Positions 26,559-35,783 of a stretch of 64,000 nucleotides of DNA are shown here, in pieces. Source of the stretch: JBHJGO01 sp050331715 (GTDB taxonomy: Bacteria; Cyanobacteriota; Cyanobacteriia; Cyanobacteriales; Microcoleaceae); assembly GCA_050331715.1 (NCBI GenBank), contig JBHJGO010000015.1, forward strand, positions 1 to 64,000. The letters are read 5' to 3'. Position 1 is the first letter of the stretch. Each line of letters starts with the position of its first letter. The notes below the pieces were generated by a model. That model searched no databases, was not told where the DNA came from, and saw nothing but the letters and a program-made list of their open reading frames with translations. A program made the translations under genes and the position numbers.

Positions 26559-27710
26559 TTAGCACGCTGCAATTCCTTGTGAGGTCAGAACTTCCTCTGC
26601 TAATCCAAAGGACAACGTCATGCCTGCCCCGCTCAATCCATTGACTACAGTGATGCCTGGCTCGATCTGCTGGACGAATTCAGTCGAACCCGGTAACTTC
26701 GCGTAGACCCCATGCCAGGTTTCGGCAATTTCCAACGCTGGAACCCGTAGGAACCCTTCTAGATAATCCAGAATGTAGCGATTGATCTCAGCTCGATCAA
26801 AGGGATCGGGATTCAACCCGTATTCGTGGGAATCTCCTAAAATCAGCTCACCAGAGGCATTCTGTGAGGCCATAACGTGGATACCCCAGTGGGGAAACCA
26901 GGGCGTTTCTGCTTGAATCCTATCTTTCAAGGCCCCAAGGGTTTGACAGTGAGCAAAGGCGCTGTAATGGGTTAGCGTTAACCCAGCACACAACGCTGCG
27001 CCGATTCTGAATTGATCCGGCTGGGGAATGGTTCGCATCATTTGGAGCTTGACCTTGGTCAGGCCACTGGAAGCATAGTGCTCAGGGTAGAGCGTCTGAA
27101 AGTCCACTCCGCTACAAATGAACACTTGCTCTGCCCGCCAGGTTCCCTGAGTTGTAACTATCTGGGGAGGGTCAATTTCACTAACAACTGTCCCGAATTG
27201 AAATTCTACGCCGTACTCCGTCTGAAGCAAGCCAGGAATTTTTGCAATGGCCTCCCTGGGATCAACAATCACCTCTGTGGAACTCCAGAGTGCACCGAGT
27301 AAACCGTCTGGATTCACCGCAGGGCTTTTGTCCGGCACTCGATCAGGGGTCAGCAGTTCAACAGTTCCCAACTGGTCGCCAACAGTTGCCACAAATTCTT
27401 CTAGAACTGCCATCTCATCCTCTTGATAGGCCAGATGCAACGAACCAGTCTGCTCAGCAGCAAATCCAGCTTTTTGACTCACCGCTAGCCAGATTTGGCG
27501 GGATTTCATGGCCCGTTCTCGCAGTGGCCCAGCAGGCTGACCAATGGGCCAAATCATGCCAAAGTTCCGAATTGATGCCCCCACAGCTTGAAGATTTCGC
27601 TCAAACACCACAACCTTCAATCCTCGCTTGGCGGCTGCCAGGGCATGGGCCAAACCAACAATTCCTCCGCCAACGATCACAACATCCACTTGATCGATTT
27701 GCCTAGACAT
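26559..27710 (-). CDS. FAD-dependent oxidoreductase (TIGR03364-like)
   Basis: 383 residues from ATG 27710; the open frame extends 61 codons upstream without family features. Rossmann FAD motif VVIVGGGIVGLAHALAAAKRG at the N-terminus, GASIRNFGMIWPIGQP, VFICSGVDF, and a C-terminal flavin contact VVNGLSGAGMTLSFGLAEE. This is the DAO/glycine-oxidase fold; proteins of the TIGR03364 group are often found with phosphonate-catabolism genes and may oxidise aminophosphonates. No phosphonate genes are in the window, so the substrate stays open. Monocistronic, divergent from the DUF4394 gene. Confidence 0.85.
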   Translation of the reverse strand: MSRQIDQVDVVIVGGGIVGLAHALAAAKRGLKVVVFERNLQAVGASIRNFGMIWPIGQPAGPLRERAMKSRQIWLAVSQKAGFAAEQTGSLHLAYQEDEMAVLEEFVATVGDQLGTVELLTPDRVPDKSPAVNPDGLLGALWSSTEVIVDPREAIAKIPGLLQTEYGVEFQFGTVVSEIDPPQIVTTQGTWRAEQVFICSGVDFQTLYPEHYASSGLTKVKLQMMRTIPQPDQFRIGAALCAGLTLTHYSAFAHCQTLGALKDRIQAETPWFPHWGIHVMASQNASGELILGDSHEYGLNPDPFDRAEINRYILDYLEGFLRVPALEIAETWHGVYAKLPGSTEFVQQIEPGITVVNGLSGAGMTLSFGLAEEVLTSQGIAAC

Positions 27711-27920
27711 AACCCTGAGCCAGATACACTGAAACGCTTCATCTAGAATTTTAAGTTGCTGTTCCCTGGGGTGTTCGATTTCTTTAGGAGATTTCCGGAA
27801 ATTTTTAAAAAAGGTGCATCCGATTCTGAAACTTGTGCGTACTGATGATGTACACGATGCAAGTTGAGCAGAGAACACTTGCGAGCTTTGCATTTCAAAT
27901 AAGTCAAGAAGATTCTATCT

Positions 27921-29672
27921 ATGGAAACTCAAACCGTCGCCAAGTTTTTTGCCTTAACAGACGACAACACTCTGATCTCCTTTGATCAATCCAATCCTGG
28001 CGAAACTTCAGCCATTCCTGTCACAGGTCTAGATGGGGTGCTGCTAGGAGTTGATGTACGTCCTGCTAATGGCTTAATCTACGGCGTCACAACAGCCAAT
28101 ACGATTTATACCATTGACCCTGAAGATGGGACAGCGACGTTCTCCAGCTCACTAGACATTCCTTTTGAAGGTGGAACCATCTCAGGTTTTGACTTCAACC
28201 CTGCGGCGGATCGTCTGCGGTTGGTCGGCGATAACGACCAGAACTTCCGAATCAACGTTGATACGGGTGAAGTTCTCCTTGATGGCACTCTAGCGTTTGT
28301 GGCTGGAGACGAGAGCGAAGGCGTCAACCCTAACATCACAGGTGCAGCTTATACTAATTCCTTTGACGGAACCACAACCACACAGTTGTATGACATTGAT
28401 ACCCTGCTCAATGATCTAGTCCTACAAGACCCACCAAATGACGGTGGTTTGGTTACCGTTGGAGACCTAGGCATTAATTTTGATACCCTGGGTGGCTTTG
28501 ACATTCTTTCCTCACCAATGGGAGAGAATTCAGCCTTCGCCATCTCCAATTCCACGTTGTACAGCGTCGACCTATCGACTGGAATGGCGACTGACCTGGG
28601 AATGGTTGGTTCTGACGCCAGCATCAATTTCCAAGGTCTAGCAGTGATGGCTGATGTTGCCCCGGCTGACCCAGTAACCCTATCTTCAGTCTTGACCGGA
28701 GACCAGGAGTTACCCATGCCAACGGGTTCTGATGCGATTGGTTTTTCTGACCTAATGCTGAATGCTACAGGCGATGCCCTGGAGTACAGCCTCACCGTTT
28801 CTGGTCTAGATTTCGGCCTGTTGCTCGGTACTGGGCCTCAAACTCCTGGAACTGACGACGATGTTAACCGAATTCACCTGCACAACAACGTTCGAGGTGA
28901 AGGTGGCCCGATTGCCCTGGGTATCTTTGACTTGATCGCGCCAGAATTTTCCGATCAGGATGCCGACGATCTAACGGTGGTTGAGAATGCGGATGGTTCT
29001 GTCACCCTCTCTGGAGTCTGGGAAGAAACCGACCCCGCTTCTATTCCTCTAAGCCAGTTCGTCTCAGAAATTCGCGATGCTGAATTTGGAGAAGAGATTA
29101 GCCTGTACTGGAATATCCACAACGACGGATTCCCAGGTGGAGAGATCCGAGGTCAAGTTCAAGCGGGTGATCTGAGCGGTAATGATGAAATTGTCGGAAC
29201 AGATGAAGGCGACTCATTAGGTGGCGGCGCAGGTAACGATACCGTTGCCGGAGGATTGGGAGATGACTTAATCGCTGGCGGCATCGGCAATGATGTGTTG
29301 CGGGGTGACGCAAATCTTCGTTCTTCTGGTTCAGAGGGAGGAGATGACACCCTACTCGGTGGTGCAGGAAATGACCGCATCGGCGGTAAAGCAGGTGATG
29401 ACTTGCTGCGGGGCGGCCCAGGCAGAGATCGCCTCTGGGGTGACGAGGGATCTGACACCTTTGTCCTGGCAGCCGGAGAAGGCGCTGACCGAATTCTAGA
29501 CTTTGAAGTTGGAACCGACCTGATCGGTCTAGCAGATGGTCTCACTTTCGAGGATCTAATGCTGAAGTCCTCTGGTAGCAACACGGTCATTCAAGTGGGC
29601 GACGAAAGACTTGCTGCTGTTGTAGGCGTTTCAGCAAGCATGTTTACTGAAGATGCTTTCGTTACGGTCTAG
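27921..29672 (+). CDS. Secreted DUF4394-CHRD protein with RTX calcium-binding repeats
   Basis: 583 residues, no N-terminal signal. DUF4394 (about 8-250) has beta-propeller-like repeats (FDFNPAADRLRLVGDNDQNF). A CHRD domain (about 255-415) contains ELPMPTGSDAIGFSDLML and NIHNDGFPGGEIRGQV. The C-terminus has about six RTX nonapeptides (GGAGNDTVAGGLGDDLI; GGPGRDRLWGDEGSD) and a terminal region of the type recognised by type I secretion systems. Expected to be exported in one step and to fold on binding calcium, as a surface or matrix protein. A terminator follows; an ECF sigma/anti-sigma pair lies next. Confidence 0.85.
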   Translation: METQTVAKFFALTDDNTLISFDQSNPGETSAIPVTGLDGVLLGVDVRPANGLIYGVTTANTIYTIDPEDGTATFSSSLDIPFEGGTISGFDFNPAADRLRLVGDNDQNFRINVDTGEVLLDGTLAFVAGDESEGVNPNITGAAYTNSFDGTTTTQLYDIDTLLNDLVLQDPPNDGGLVTVGDLGINFDTLGGFDILSSPMGENSAFAISNSTLYSVDLSTGMATDLGMVGSDASINFQGLAVMADVAPADPVTLSSVLTGDQELPMPTGSDAIGFSDLMLNATGDALEYSLTVSGLDFGLLLGTGPQTPGTDDDVNRIHLHNNVRGEGGPIALGIFDLIAPEFSDQDADDLTVVENADGSVTLSGVWEETDPASIPLSQFVSEIRDAEFGEEISLYWNIHNDGFPGGEIRGQVQAGDLSGNDEIVGTDEGDSLGGGAGNDTVAGGLGDDLIAGGIGNDVLRGDANLRSSGSEGGDDTLLGGAGNDRIGGKAGDDLLRGGPGRDRLWGDEGSDTFVLAAGEGADRILDFEVGTDLIGLADGLTFEDLMLKSSGSNTVIQVGDERLAAVVGVSASMFTEDAFVTV

Positions 29673-29694
29673 TCGACTGATTAATATTAGGTGA

Positions 29695-29724
29695 AAGAAT
29701 GGGTGGCTGAAGTTGCCCATTCTT
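29695..29724 (+). terminator. Hairpin terminator
   Basis: AAGAATGGG (29695-29703) pairs perfectly with CCCATTCTT (29716-29724), 23 bp after the stop of the RTX protein gene. No T-run beyond the stem's own TTCTT. Confidence 0.55.
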
Positions 29725-29851
29725 GCGCCAACCTCAGCGACGGGCTAGCTTCTCTTAAATTTATTGAGGATTGCAAGCTGCCCGTCGCTCTCTGTGATAA
29801 AGTCTCTGCATTGCAGCTTTATTTCTAAACCAGTAATGATTAAGGAAGTCG

Positions 29852-30472
29852 GTGCCTGAACATTCTGCCGATATGGATAGTGAAGGATTTGAGACCTCAA
29901 CGAGCAATATTGCTCCAGGAACCCGCCAGTCAGATATTGAGCTATGGCAAGCGCTAAAACGAGGACAAATGGAGGCACTGGGAATCCTCTATGATCGTCA
30001 TATTGGTTTAGTCTATGCGATTGCCTTGAGAACCACGAAAAATACCCAGGATGCCGAAGATATCGCTCAAGGAATTTTTCTGAGACTCGCTCAATCTACC
30101 TATGACCCGAAACGAGGCTCCCTAAGAACCTTTTTGGCGGTTCAAGCTCGTTCCCGCAGTATTGATTTGGTTCGCTCGCGTCAGCGCCAGCAAACAATTC
30201 TTCAGGCTAATCAAGCAGAACAGCGTCAGGAATTGTCAGATATTCCCACAGAAGCCCTCTACCGTGCTGAATCAGCAGCAGAAGTCCAACAAGCCTTGGC
30301 CCAACTCTCTGAAAACCAGCGGCAGGTTTTGCATCTAGCCTACCGGGATGGATTGAGCCAGACCGAGATTGCCCAACACCTGGATACTCCTCTAGGAACT
30401 ATCAAAGGATGGGCGCGACGGGGCTTAATCAAACTCCGCCAGAGCTTGCAAGACAAGCAAGGGGGTGAGTAA
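29852..30472 (+). CDS. ECF-type RNA polymerase sigma factor
   Basis: 206 residues from GTG 29852 (ATG 29873 is also possible). Region 2 (about 38-105): MEALGILYDRHIGLVYAIAL, DAEDIAQGIFLRL (core binding) and GSLRTFLAVQARSRSIDLVR (-10 recognition). Region 4 (about 140-200): LSENQRQVLHLAYRDGLSQT, EIAQHLDTPLGTIKGWARRG (-35 recognition helix). It resembles the SigK-like ECF group. The downstream gene overlaps it by 8 bp and encodes its likely anti-sigma factor, so the pair forms one unit. The regulon is unknown; the neighbouring RTX protein gene is a candidate target. Confidence 0.92.
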   Translation: MPEHSADMDSEGFETSTSNIAPGTRQSDIELWQALKRGQMEALGILYDRHIGLVYAIALRTTKNTQDAEDIAQGIFLRLAQSTYDPKRGSLRTFLAVQARSRSIDLVRSRQRQQTILQANQAEQRQELSDIPTEALYRAESAAEVQQALAQLSENQRQVLHLAYRDGLSQTEIAQHLDTPLGTIKGWARRGLIKLRQSLQDKQGGE

Positions 30473-31250
30473 TATGAATCAATCAATGACACCAGAGCAA
30501 CGTCAGTTATTAATCGCAGGGTACGTCCTCAATGATCTCAGTGACGAAGAAGCCGCCATCGTGGAGGGGCTGCTAGCAGATGCTGAGGTGATGCAAGAAA
30601 TTGAACAAATGCAGTTCACTCTAGAACAAGTCTATGCCCCGGAAGAAATTCTGCCCGCACCTCAGCTCCGGGCAGCGGTGATGACTCAGGCAGTTGGAAT
30701 ACAGGAAGATGTCCAAGCCGTTGAGCCAACGATTCGATCCAGGTCGGAGGCGTTGTCAATTGATTCCTTACCGCAATGGGTTAAGGTCTTGGGAGCCTTT
30801 GCAGCTCTGTTAGTTGCAGGCTTAGGTTTGAGCAATTACTTTTTGTGGCGATCGCTCCGCCTTCAGCAGGCTGGTCTTGATTCAGAACCGTTAGTCTTTT
30901 CCCTCCAGCCCACTGAAAATATCAGCCTCACCCCTGAAGTTGTAGTGGAAGTGAATCCAGCAACCTTGAAGGGAACACTGAACATCGAGAACTTGCCGTC
31001 GTTGGAACCTGGGAAAGTTTACGTTTTGTGGACAGTTCTCACGCCAGAAGCCCCATTCACCAAGGACTCGAAAAATGCGATTTTGACTCAGGTCTTTACT
31101 GTGGCGGGGGAGGGTGAGCAAAACCAGTCTATTGTTTTACCCAGTGCCTTCCAGGATCCCAATCTAGTGACAGCAATTGCAGTGACGGTAGAAGATGCCA
31201 ACGCCCCCCAACGTCATGAATCACTGCCAATTCTGATTGAGAAGCTTTAG
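30465..31250 (+). CDS. Membrane anti-sigma factor, RskA-like
   Basis: 261 residues from GTG 30465 (or ATG 30474). The N-terminal cytoplasmic part (about 1-100; LLIAGYVLNDLSDEEAAIVE) looks like an anti-sigma domain; one membrane helix is at about 105-130 (VKVLGAFAALLVAGLGLSNY); the outer C-terminal domain (about 150-261; EPGKVYVLWTVLTPEAPF) matches the RskA C-terminal fold. It should hold the ECF factor at the membrane until a periplasmic signal releases it, as in SigK/RskA pairs. No zinc-finger HxxxCxxC motif is seen. Start and upstream stop overlap, implying coupled translation. Confidence 0.88.
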   Translation: MSNMNQSMTPEQRQLLIAGYVLNDLSDEEAAIVEGLLADAEVMQEIEQMQFTLEQVYAPEEILPAPQLRAAVMTQAVGIQEDVQAVEPTIRSRSEALSIDSLPQWVKVLGAFAALLVAGLGLSNYFLWRSLRLQQAGLDSEPLVFSLQPTENISLTPEVVVEVNPATLKGTLNIENLPSLEPGKVYVLWTVLTPEAPFTKDSKNAILTQVFTVAGEGEQNQSIVLPSAFQDPNLVTAIAVTVEDANAPQRHESLPILIEKL

Positions 31251-31750
31251 TGAGGCGAATTCAAAAAATCCTGAATTAAGCCTTTGGTTTTTGTCGCATC
31301 CCGTTTGACCAAATCATGACCGGATAGTGGAATTTGTTCAGCGTGGTTCAGAGTCAAGATAATGTTGCAGCTGTAGTAAACTGAGCCACCAGAGCGGTGG
31401 CGTCTTTTCTGCTTTGTTCTAAGACCTGTAATTTCTTCCAGGTGGTATTCCACGGTATTCCGACTGAATAATCTGAGGGTTCTAATCGTTGCTTTTCCGG
31501 TAACGCGATCAAATGAGACAATCTTCTGGGCAGCAAAGAGACCGATGAACAGGCCCAGACATAGGAAGATTCCTGCAAATAGAAATCCTATAAAATCTAT
31601 AGGCTCACCTTCGATTAGCGCTAGAATAATCAAGAATGTTGCCAAACCTCCAACTCCGAAGAAAAGTCCTGAAATAGCTCTGGTAATCCAAACCTTGACA
31701 GCCAAATTTTTTAATACCAGTCGATTGGAAGTGTGTTCAATAACTTTCAT
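31247..31750 (-). CDS. Membrane protein with two helices, hypothetical
   Basis: 167 residues. Two adjacent transmembrane helices (about 24-50 GLFFGVGGLATFLIILALIE and 53-77 IGFLFAGIFLCLGLFIGLFA) are followed by a soluble domain (VSFDRVTGKATIRTLRLFSR; YSCNIILTLNHAEQIPL) whose alternating strands suggest a PH-like membrane fold. No named family recognised with confidence. Its last 4 bp overlap the 3' end of the anti-sigma gene on the opposite strand. Confidence 0.7.
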   Translation of the reverse strand: MKVIEHTSNRLVLKNLAVKVWITRAISGLFFGVGGLATFLIILALIEGEPIDFIGFLFAGIFLCLGLFIGLFAAQKIVSFDRVTGKATIRTLRLFSRNTVEYHLEEITGLRTKQKRRHRSGGSVYYSCNIILTLNHAEQIPLSGHDLVKRDATKTKGLIQDFLNSPH

Positions 31751-31787
31751 AGCGAATGTGAGCTATTAATCGAGATTAGGAGGTTGA

Positions 31788-31985
31788 CTATAATGAGTTG
31801 CGATAGTGAATAATCCGTCGAATCTCAAATCCATTCTCTGAAAGTCTGCCCATGTAGGGCGGATGATTTTTGGAAAATCCCCACCGAACTCTAGGAGCTT
31901 CGATCTGACGTTCCAGTCGCTGCATCACCTCTGCCAGGGATGCAGGAGATTCCACAGTAAAATGTTCTTGAGGTAATAATTTCAT
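31788..31985 (-). pseudogene. Truncated N-terminal fragment of a conserved cyanobacterial protein
   Basis: 65 residues: LPQEHFTVESPASLAEVMQR, then SKNHPPYMGRLSENGFEI and RIIHYRNSL. From memory, cyanobacteria encode a larger family with this pattern (...F.Y.G.I...F.I.RIIHYRNSFLP...), in which the strand continues into a membrane or beta-rich C-terminus. Here a TAG follows IIHYRNSL and no continuation is visible in any frame. It may be a remnant or a genuinely short relative. Same strand as the two-helix membrane protein, 37 bp upstream of it. Confidence 0.45.
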
Positions 31986-32113
31986 ATCTGTGATTACCCT
32001 GAATTAAGCATAGCTACACGTCTAGGTTGGTGGCTTCCGGACAAACATTAACCCAAGAGTATCGAAATAAATCAAAATAAATCGAAACAAAGAGTTATGA
32101 ACCAGTCTTTATC

Positions 32114-33334
32114 ATGTTACCTACCGATTTACTGAGTTTTCGTTATCAGGGAGAAACAATCGTTCCTTTACGGTTGAAGCTAGATCAAAACAATCTGCAC
32201 CTGGCCACCCAGGTGATTGACTGCTTCCAACACTCGGTAAAGCAGACACAAGGAGAACTGGATCAACAACTTCAGGAATTTGAGGGGGATAGTCCTGATT
32301 ACCGCCTCAAGCGAGGTTTAGCCCATTTGCTAAAAAGTGGCTTTTGCACCTTTGAAGTGATCAGCCCCCTGGAACCGATTGAACTGCGAGAAAAAGTATT
32401 CACCCTGGCGGCAACAATCACCCCCAGCCCAGATGCCACGGAAAAAATTCTGGAACAACTCTCGACTCAACTCAGTCAATCCTTGAATCGAGAAGTGTTT
32501 CCGGCAGAGATTCGTCAGGGACTCTATGCTGATTTACAGGAAAATCGGATTCTGACTCAGTTTGACGCACCCACTCCTGAAGCATTAATTCATCGCTACA
32601 ATTTGTCTCAGGTTCAGGGGATTTTTTACAAAGCGAGTGAGGTTCAGATTACAGCCCATCGAAATGATCCAGGAGAATATAAACTTCTGTTTCGCTATCT
32701 TAAATTGTTCCAGTTAATGACCTATATCGAAGGTGATGCCGACCACGGATTTACCTTGACCATTGATGGGCCAACCAGCCTATTCAAGCCCAGCACTCGC
32801 TATGGCTTGGCGCTGGCAAAAATGATTCCTGCCCTATTACATGTGACCAAGTGGAGCATAAAAGCAAAGCTACAACAACGCGATCAATACACCAGAGAAA
32901 TCCGAACAGGATACTTTTTTCTTGATTCTGAATGTGGCTTGGTCAGTCACTACTCCCCTGGAAAACCCTACGATAGTATACTGGAGAAGTCCTTTGTTGA
33001 TCGATGGCAGTCTCAAAAAACCGAATGGAAGCTAGAACGAGAGGTGGATTTAATTCCAATTCCAGGCAGTGTAATGATTCCTGATTTTCGTTTGGTTCAT
33101 CCTAACGGTCAGACGTTTCTATTAGAAATTGTTGGCTATTGGCGACCGGAATATCTACAGAAAAAGTTTTATCAAGTTCAGAAATCCGATTGTCATAACT
33201 TAATTCTAGCGATCTCAGAACGATTGAATCTAGAAAAGGCAGGGGTTGATTTTAATCGAACATCTGCACGGATTGTTTGGTTTAAGGATAAGTTGCTTCC
33301 AAAATCGGTCTTGGCGTCAATTGAATCAGTTTGA
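32114..33334 (+). CDS. DUF790 / Bax1-like nuclease
   Basis: 406 residues. Starts MLPTDLLSFRYQGETIVPLR, with LIHRYNLSQVQGIFYKASEV and EYKLLFRYLKLFQLMTYIEG in the middle, typical of DUF790. The C-terminal part (about 300-390) has a PD-(D/E)xK-like pattern: MIPDFRLVHPNGQTFLLEIV, then GYWRPEYLQKKF. In archaea this family (Bax1) is a nuclease that works with the XPB helicase in DNA repair, usually as an adjacent gene pair. No helicase is adjacent here. Function in this organism is inferred from the family only. Confidence 0.82.
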   Translation: MLPTDLLSFRYQGETIVPLRLKLDQNNLHLATQVIDCFQHSVKQTQGELDQQLQEFEGDSPDYRLKRGLAHLLKSGFCTFEVISPLEPIELREKVFTLAATITPSPDATEKILEQLSTQLSQSLNREVFPAEIRQGLYADLQENRILTQFDAPTPEALIHRYNLSQVQGIFYKASEVQITAHRNDPGEYKLLFRYLKLFQLMTYIEGDADHGFTLTIDGPTSLFKPSTRYGLALAKMIPALLHVTKWSIKAKLQQRDQYTREIRTGYFFLDSECGLVSHYSPGKPYDSILEKSFVDRWQSQKTEWKLEREVDLIPIPGSVMIPDFRLVHPNGQTFLLEIVGYWRPEYLQKKFYQVQKSDCHNLILAISERLNLEKAGVDFNRTSARIVWFKDKLLPKSVLASIESV

Positions 33335-33347
33335 TAACGAAATTACC

Positions 33348-34670
33348 TTACCCGTAATCTCGGAAGCTGAAATAGTCTCGATCTTGATACTGACGTAGGA
33401 ATTCTTGAAACTTTGTCCAGGAAATAGGGCGGCTGATCAGATACCCTTGAACCGCATCACAGTCATGCTGACGGAGGAAATCGAGTTCTGCTTGGGTTTC
33501 GACCCCTTCAGCCACCACCTTGAGATTAAGTTGATGTGCCATCCCAATCATTGCTTTGACAATGGCCTGGTGTTTTGCATTTCGATCCACATCTCGGACA
33601 AATGATTGATCGATCTTGAGTGTGTCAAAGGGTAGGTGCTGTAGATAACGCAGGGAGGAATACCCTGTGCCGAAGTCATCCACCGCAATCTTGATACCCG
33701 AATCATTCAGTTGGGTCAGATTTTGGATCGCAACATCAATGTCCTGAACTAGACTGCTTTCGGTCAGTTCAACTCGCATAAACTTGGGGTCAAGCTCAGT
33801 TTCTTGGGCAATTTGTAGCAGTCTGCGATTGATGTCAGGGCGATTGAAGTGCTTGCCCGATAAGTTCACAGCAATATTCATGGCCGAAAATCCTGCCCGA
33901 TGCAGTGATAGGGTTTGTTGACAAACTTTTTTCAGAACCCATTCATCGATTTCGTAGATCAACCCAGTCGCTTCAGCAATTGCAATAAATGTGTTGGGAG
34001 GGATCATGCCATCTTCTGGGTCATACCATCGGAGTAGGGCTTCAGCGCCGATAATCTTCCCCGTTTTCAAGCTAAGTTGAGGTTGATAGTTTAAATGTAA
34101 TTGCTGATGACCCAGTGCGTGACGTAGCTTCACAGCTATTTCTGATTGGCCCAAGGGTAAATCAGGCGCAGGGGTAGTATCTTCATATCCATCACTACTC
34201 TCCGATGAGGAAATTTGGGCGTTGAGGTATCGCAGCATGGATTGCTCTGCTCGATAGCGGTTGAGAGCAACTTCAATCGTTGCTCGCATGTCCCTTGGCT
34301 TGAAGGGCTTGATCAGATAGCCGTAGGGCTCGGTTTTTTTGGTACGCTCCAGCGTCGTGTCATCCCCATAGGCCGTCATGTAAATTACTGGAATCTGGAG
34401 CTGCCGATGAATTTCTCCTGCGGCCTCAACCCCATCCATATTGCCCTGAAGCATGATGTCCATCAATACCATATCAGGCTGGTTGGTTCGCGCCGTTTGA
34501 ACGGCAGCTTCCCCCGAATCGACAATAGCACTGACACTATAGCCAAATTTCTTCAGGTTTTTAGCTACATTTTCAGCAACGATCAGCTCATCTTCGACGA
34601 TCATGACTTGAGCTGGTGCTACAGCAGTAGGGGCCATCAGTGGTATCATAGCAATCTCCTCTAGAGTCAT
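33348..34670 (-). CDS. Response regulator with EAL-type cyclic-di-GMP phosphodiesterase
   Basis: 440 residues (ATG 34649 is an alternative start). Receiver domain (about 20-140): acidic pair in MIVEDE, phosphoacceptor Asp in MVLMDIML, and conserved YLIKPFKPRD. A Ser/Asp/Pro-rich linker leads to an EAL domain (about 185-430) with AEALLRW (EAL), VELTESSL, VDDFGTGYSSL, KIDQSF, VAEGVET and VQGYLISRP, all residues needed for metal binding and c-di-GMP hydrolysis. There is no GGDEF domain. A partner kinase is not adjacent; receiver phosphorylation probably controls PDE activity and thus motility or attachment. Confidence 0.93.
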   Translation of the reverse strand: MTLEEIAMIPLMAPTAVAPAQVMIVEDELIVAENVAKNLKKFGYSVSAIVDSGEAAVQTARTNQPDMVLMDIMLQGNMDGVEAAGEIHRQLQIPVIYMTAYGDDTTLERTKKTEPYGYLIKPFKPRDMRATIEVALNRYRAEQSMLRYLNAQISSSESSDGYEDTTPAPDLPLGQSEIAVKLRHALGHQQLHLNYQPQLSLKTGKIIGAEALLRWYDPEDGMIPPNTFIAIAEATGLIYEIDEWVLKKVCQQTLSLHRAGFSAMNIAVNLSGKHFNRPDINRRLLQIAQETELDPKFMRVELTESSLVQDIDVAIQNLTQLNDSGIKIAVDDFGTGYSSLRYLQHLPFDTLKIDQSFVRDVDRNAKHQAIVKAMIGMAHQLNLKVVAEGVETQAELDFLRQHDCDAVQGYLISRPISWTKFQEFLRQYQDRDYFSFRDYG

Positions 34671-35063
34671 TAGAGTAAAATAGGCATAAAGATTAGTCGA
34701 GGGGATTCAACTTCCTCTCAATCCCATTTTGTTGATTGAGTGTTTAATAGTGATTTCTCTTCAATCTAAGATCTATTGTTCCCTAAAAAATTCAGGCTCG
34801 CCTCACCCATCTGTATCATCCAGAAGAGGGGTTTTTTCCATCTCACCAGGGCAGATCGGGCTGAAGATAGCCCCGGGTCTGTTCTGTGCTCTTTGATTTA
34901 CGGAATCTCGTTATCAGTTAAGGTTTCAGTAAAAATCCCGAAACCCTCTAGCATATCTCTTAAATCAGCATCTTCTGAAACCCTCAATCTCAAACTTGTC
35001 TCGAAACTGCCCTCAGAACTATTACTTAGAAAAGTTACTCAGAACAGTTATCTAGAAGAATCA
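34671..35063. other. Leader region of the HEAT-repeat gene
   Basis: The frame of the HEAT gene is open from a TTG at 34776, but the translation (Ser/Lys-rich, FPKKFRLASPIC) shows no HEAT pattern and looks untranslated. A small GGGC-GCCC hairpin lies at about 34859-34876. Nothing else recognised. Confidence 0.4.
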
Positions 35064-35729
35064 ATGTCGCCTAACTTGGAACAACAACGCTTACTTGAAT
35101 TTGCCCTGGAAAACCTGGAGTTTGGTGATTTTCAGCAGCGATGGGAAGCTGCCAAAACGCTGAGCCGCTTGAATCCAGTTGCAATTCAGCCGCTAATTCA
35201 GCGCTTGGCCAACCCAGAGATGGATTCAGAGGTTCGATGGTTTATTGCGCGCATTCTAGGAAATTTCGACACAGATGGGGTTGTGGCCGCCTTAGTTCAG
35301 GTACTACGAACGTCTGGAACAGAAAGTCAAAATCCTGCTGCTGAGGGGCGTGGCGAAAACTTTATTGACGAGGATGGCGATGAAGCTGCTGTTCAGCAGA
35401 TGGCAGCCGTTGCCCTGGCTAGTCTGGGGCAGCGGGCGATTCCATCCCTGGTGACTTTGATGTTTTCACAGCAATTGCGTCCATTGGTTGCTCAGGCCCT
35501 CTCCCAGATTCAGCAGCCTGAAGTGATAGACCCTTTGATTGAATTGACTCAAGATACTGATCCAGCGGTTCGGGTAATTGCCATTGAAGCCCTGGGAAAT
35601 TTTCAAGACCAACGGATTCCATCACTGTTGCTGTCTGCATTGAATGATCCCACTAGCAAGGTGCGTAAGCAAGCTGTTGTGGGTCTAGGGGTTCGGCCTC
35701 AGCTTGAGGGAACCTTGAACCTGAGCTAG
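35064..35729 (+). CDS. HEAT-repeat protein, N-terminal part (ends at an in-frame TAG)
   Basis: 222 codons from ATG 35064. Helical HEAT repeats of the phycobilisome-lyase-like (PBS lyase) type: QRWEAAKTLSRLNPVAIQPL, VRWFIARILGNFDTDGVVAA, AAVALASLGQRAIPSLVTLM, VRVIAIEALGNFQDQRIPSL. The reading ends VGLGVRPQLEGTLNLS-TAG, yet the same frame runs on as RLQPLLWDVQPEVCQQAQMA and further HEAT units to 36422. The natural product is probably one protein of about 450 residues. HEAT scaffolds bind proteins; a link to phycobilisomes cannot be claimed from this alone. Confidence 0.75.
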   Translation: MSPNLEQQRLLEFALENLEFGDFQQRWEAAKTLSRLNPVAIQPLIQRLANPEMDSEVRWFIARILGNFDTDGVVAALVQVLRTSGTESQNPAAEGRGENFIDEDGDEAAVQQMAAVALASLGQRAIPSLVTLMFSQQLRPLVAQALSQIQQPEVIDPLIELTQDTDPAVRVIAIEALGNFQDQRIPSLLLSALNDPTSKVRKQAVVGLGVRPQLEGTLNLS

Positions 35730-35783
35730 CGGCTACAACCCTTACTCTGGGATGTTCAGCCAGAGGTTTGTCAGCAAGCACAA

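Noticed and set aside
26316..26644. Two small frames before the FAD oxidoreductase
   Set aside because: No family features, overlap with each other and with the oxidoreductase gene on the opposite strand.
29098..29590. Long antisense frames opposite the RTX gene
   Set aside because: Caused by the repetitive, GC-rich RTX coding sequence; Arg/Ser/Pro-rich shadows.
34776..35063. N-terminal extension of the HEAT-repeat gene
   Set aside because: Open frame but no HEAT pattern; ATG 35064 starts directly before the first repeat.
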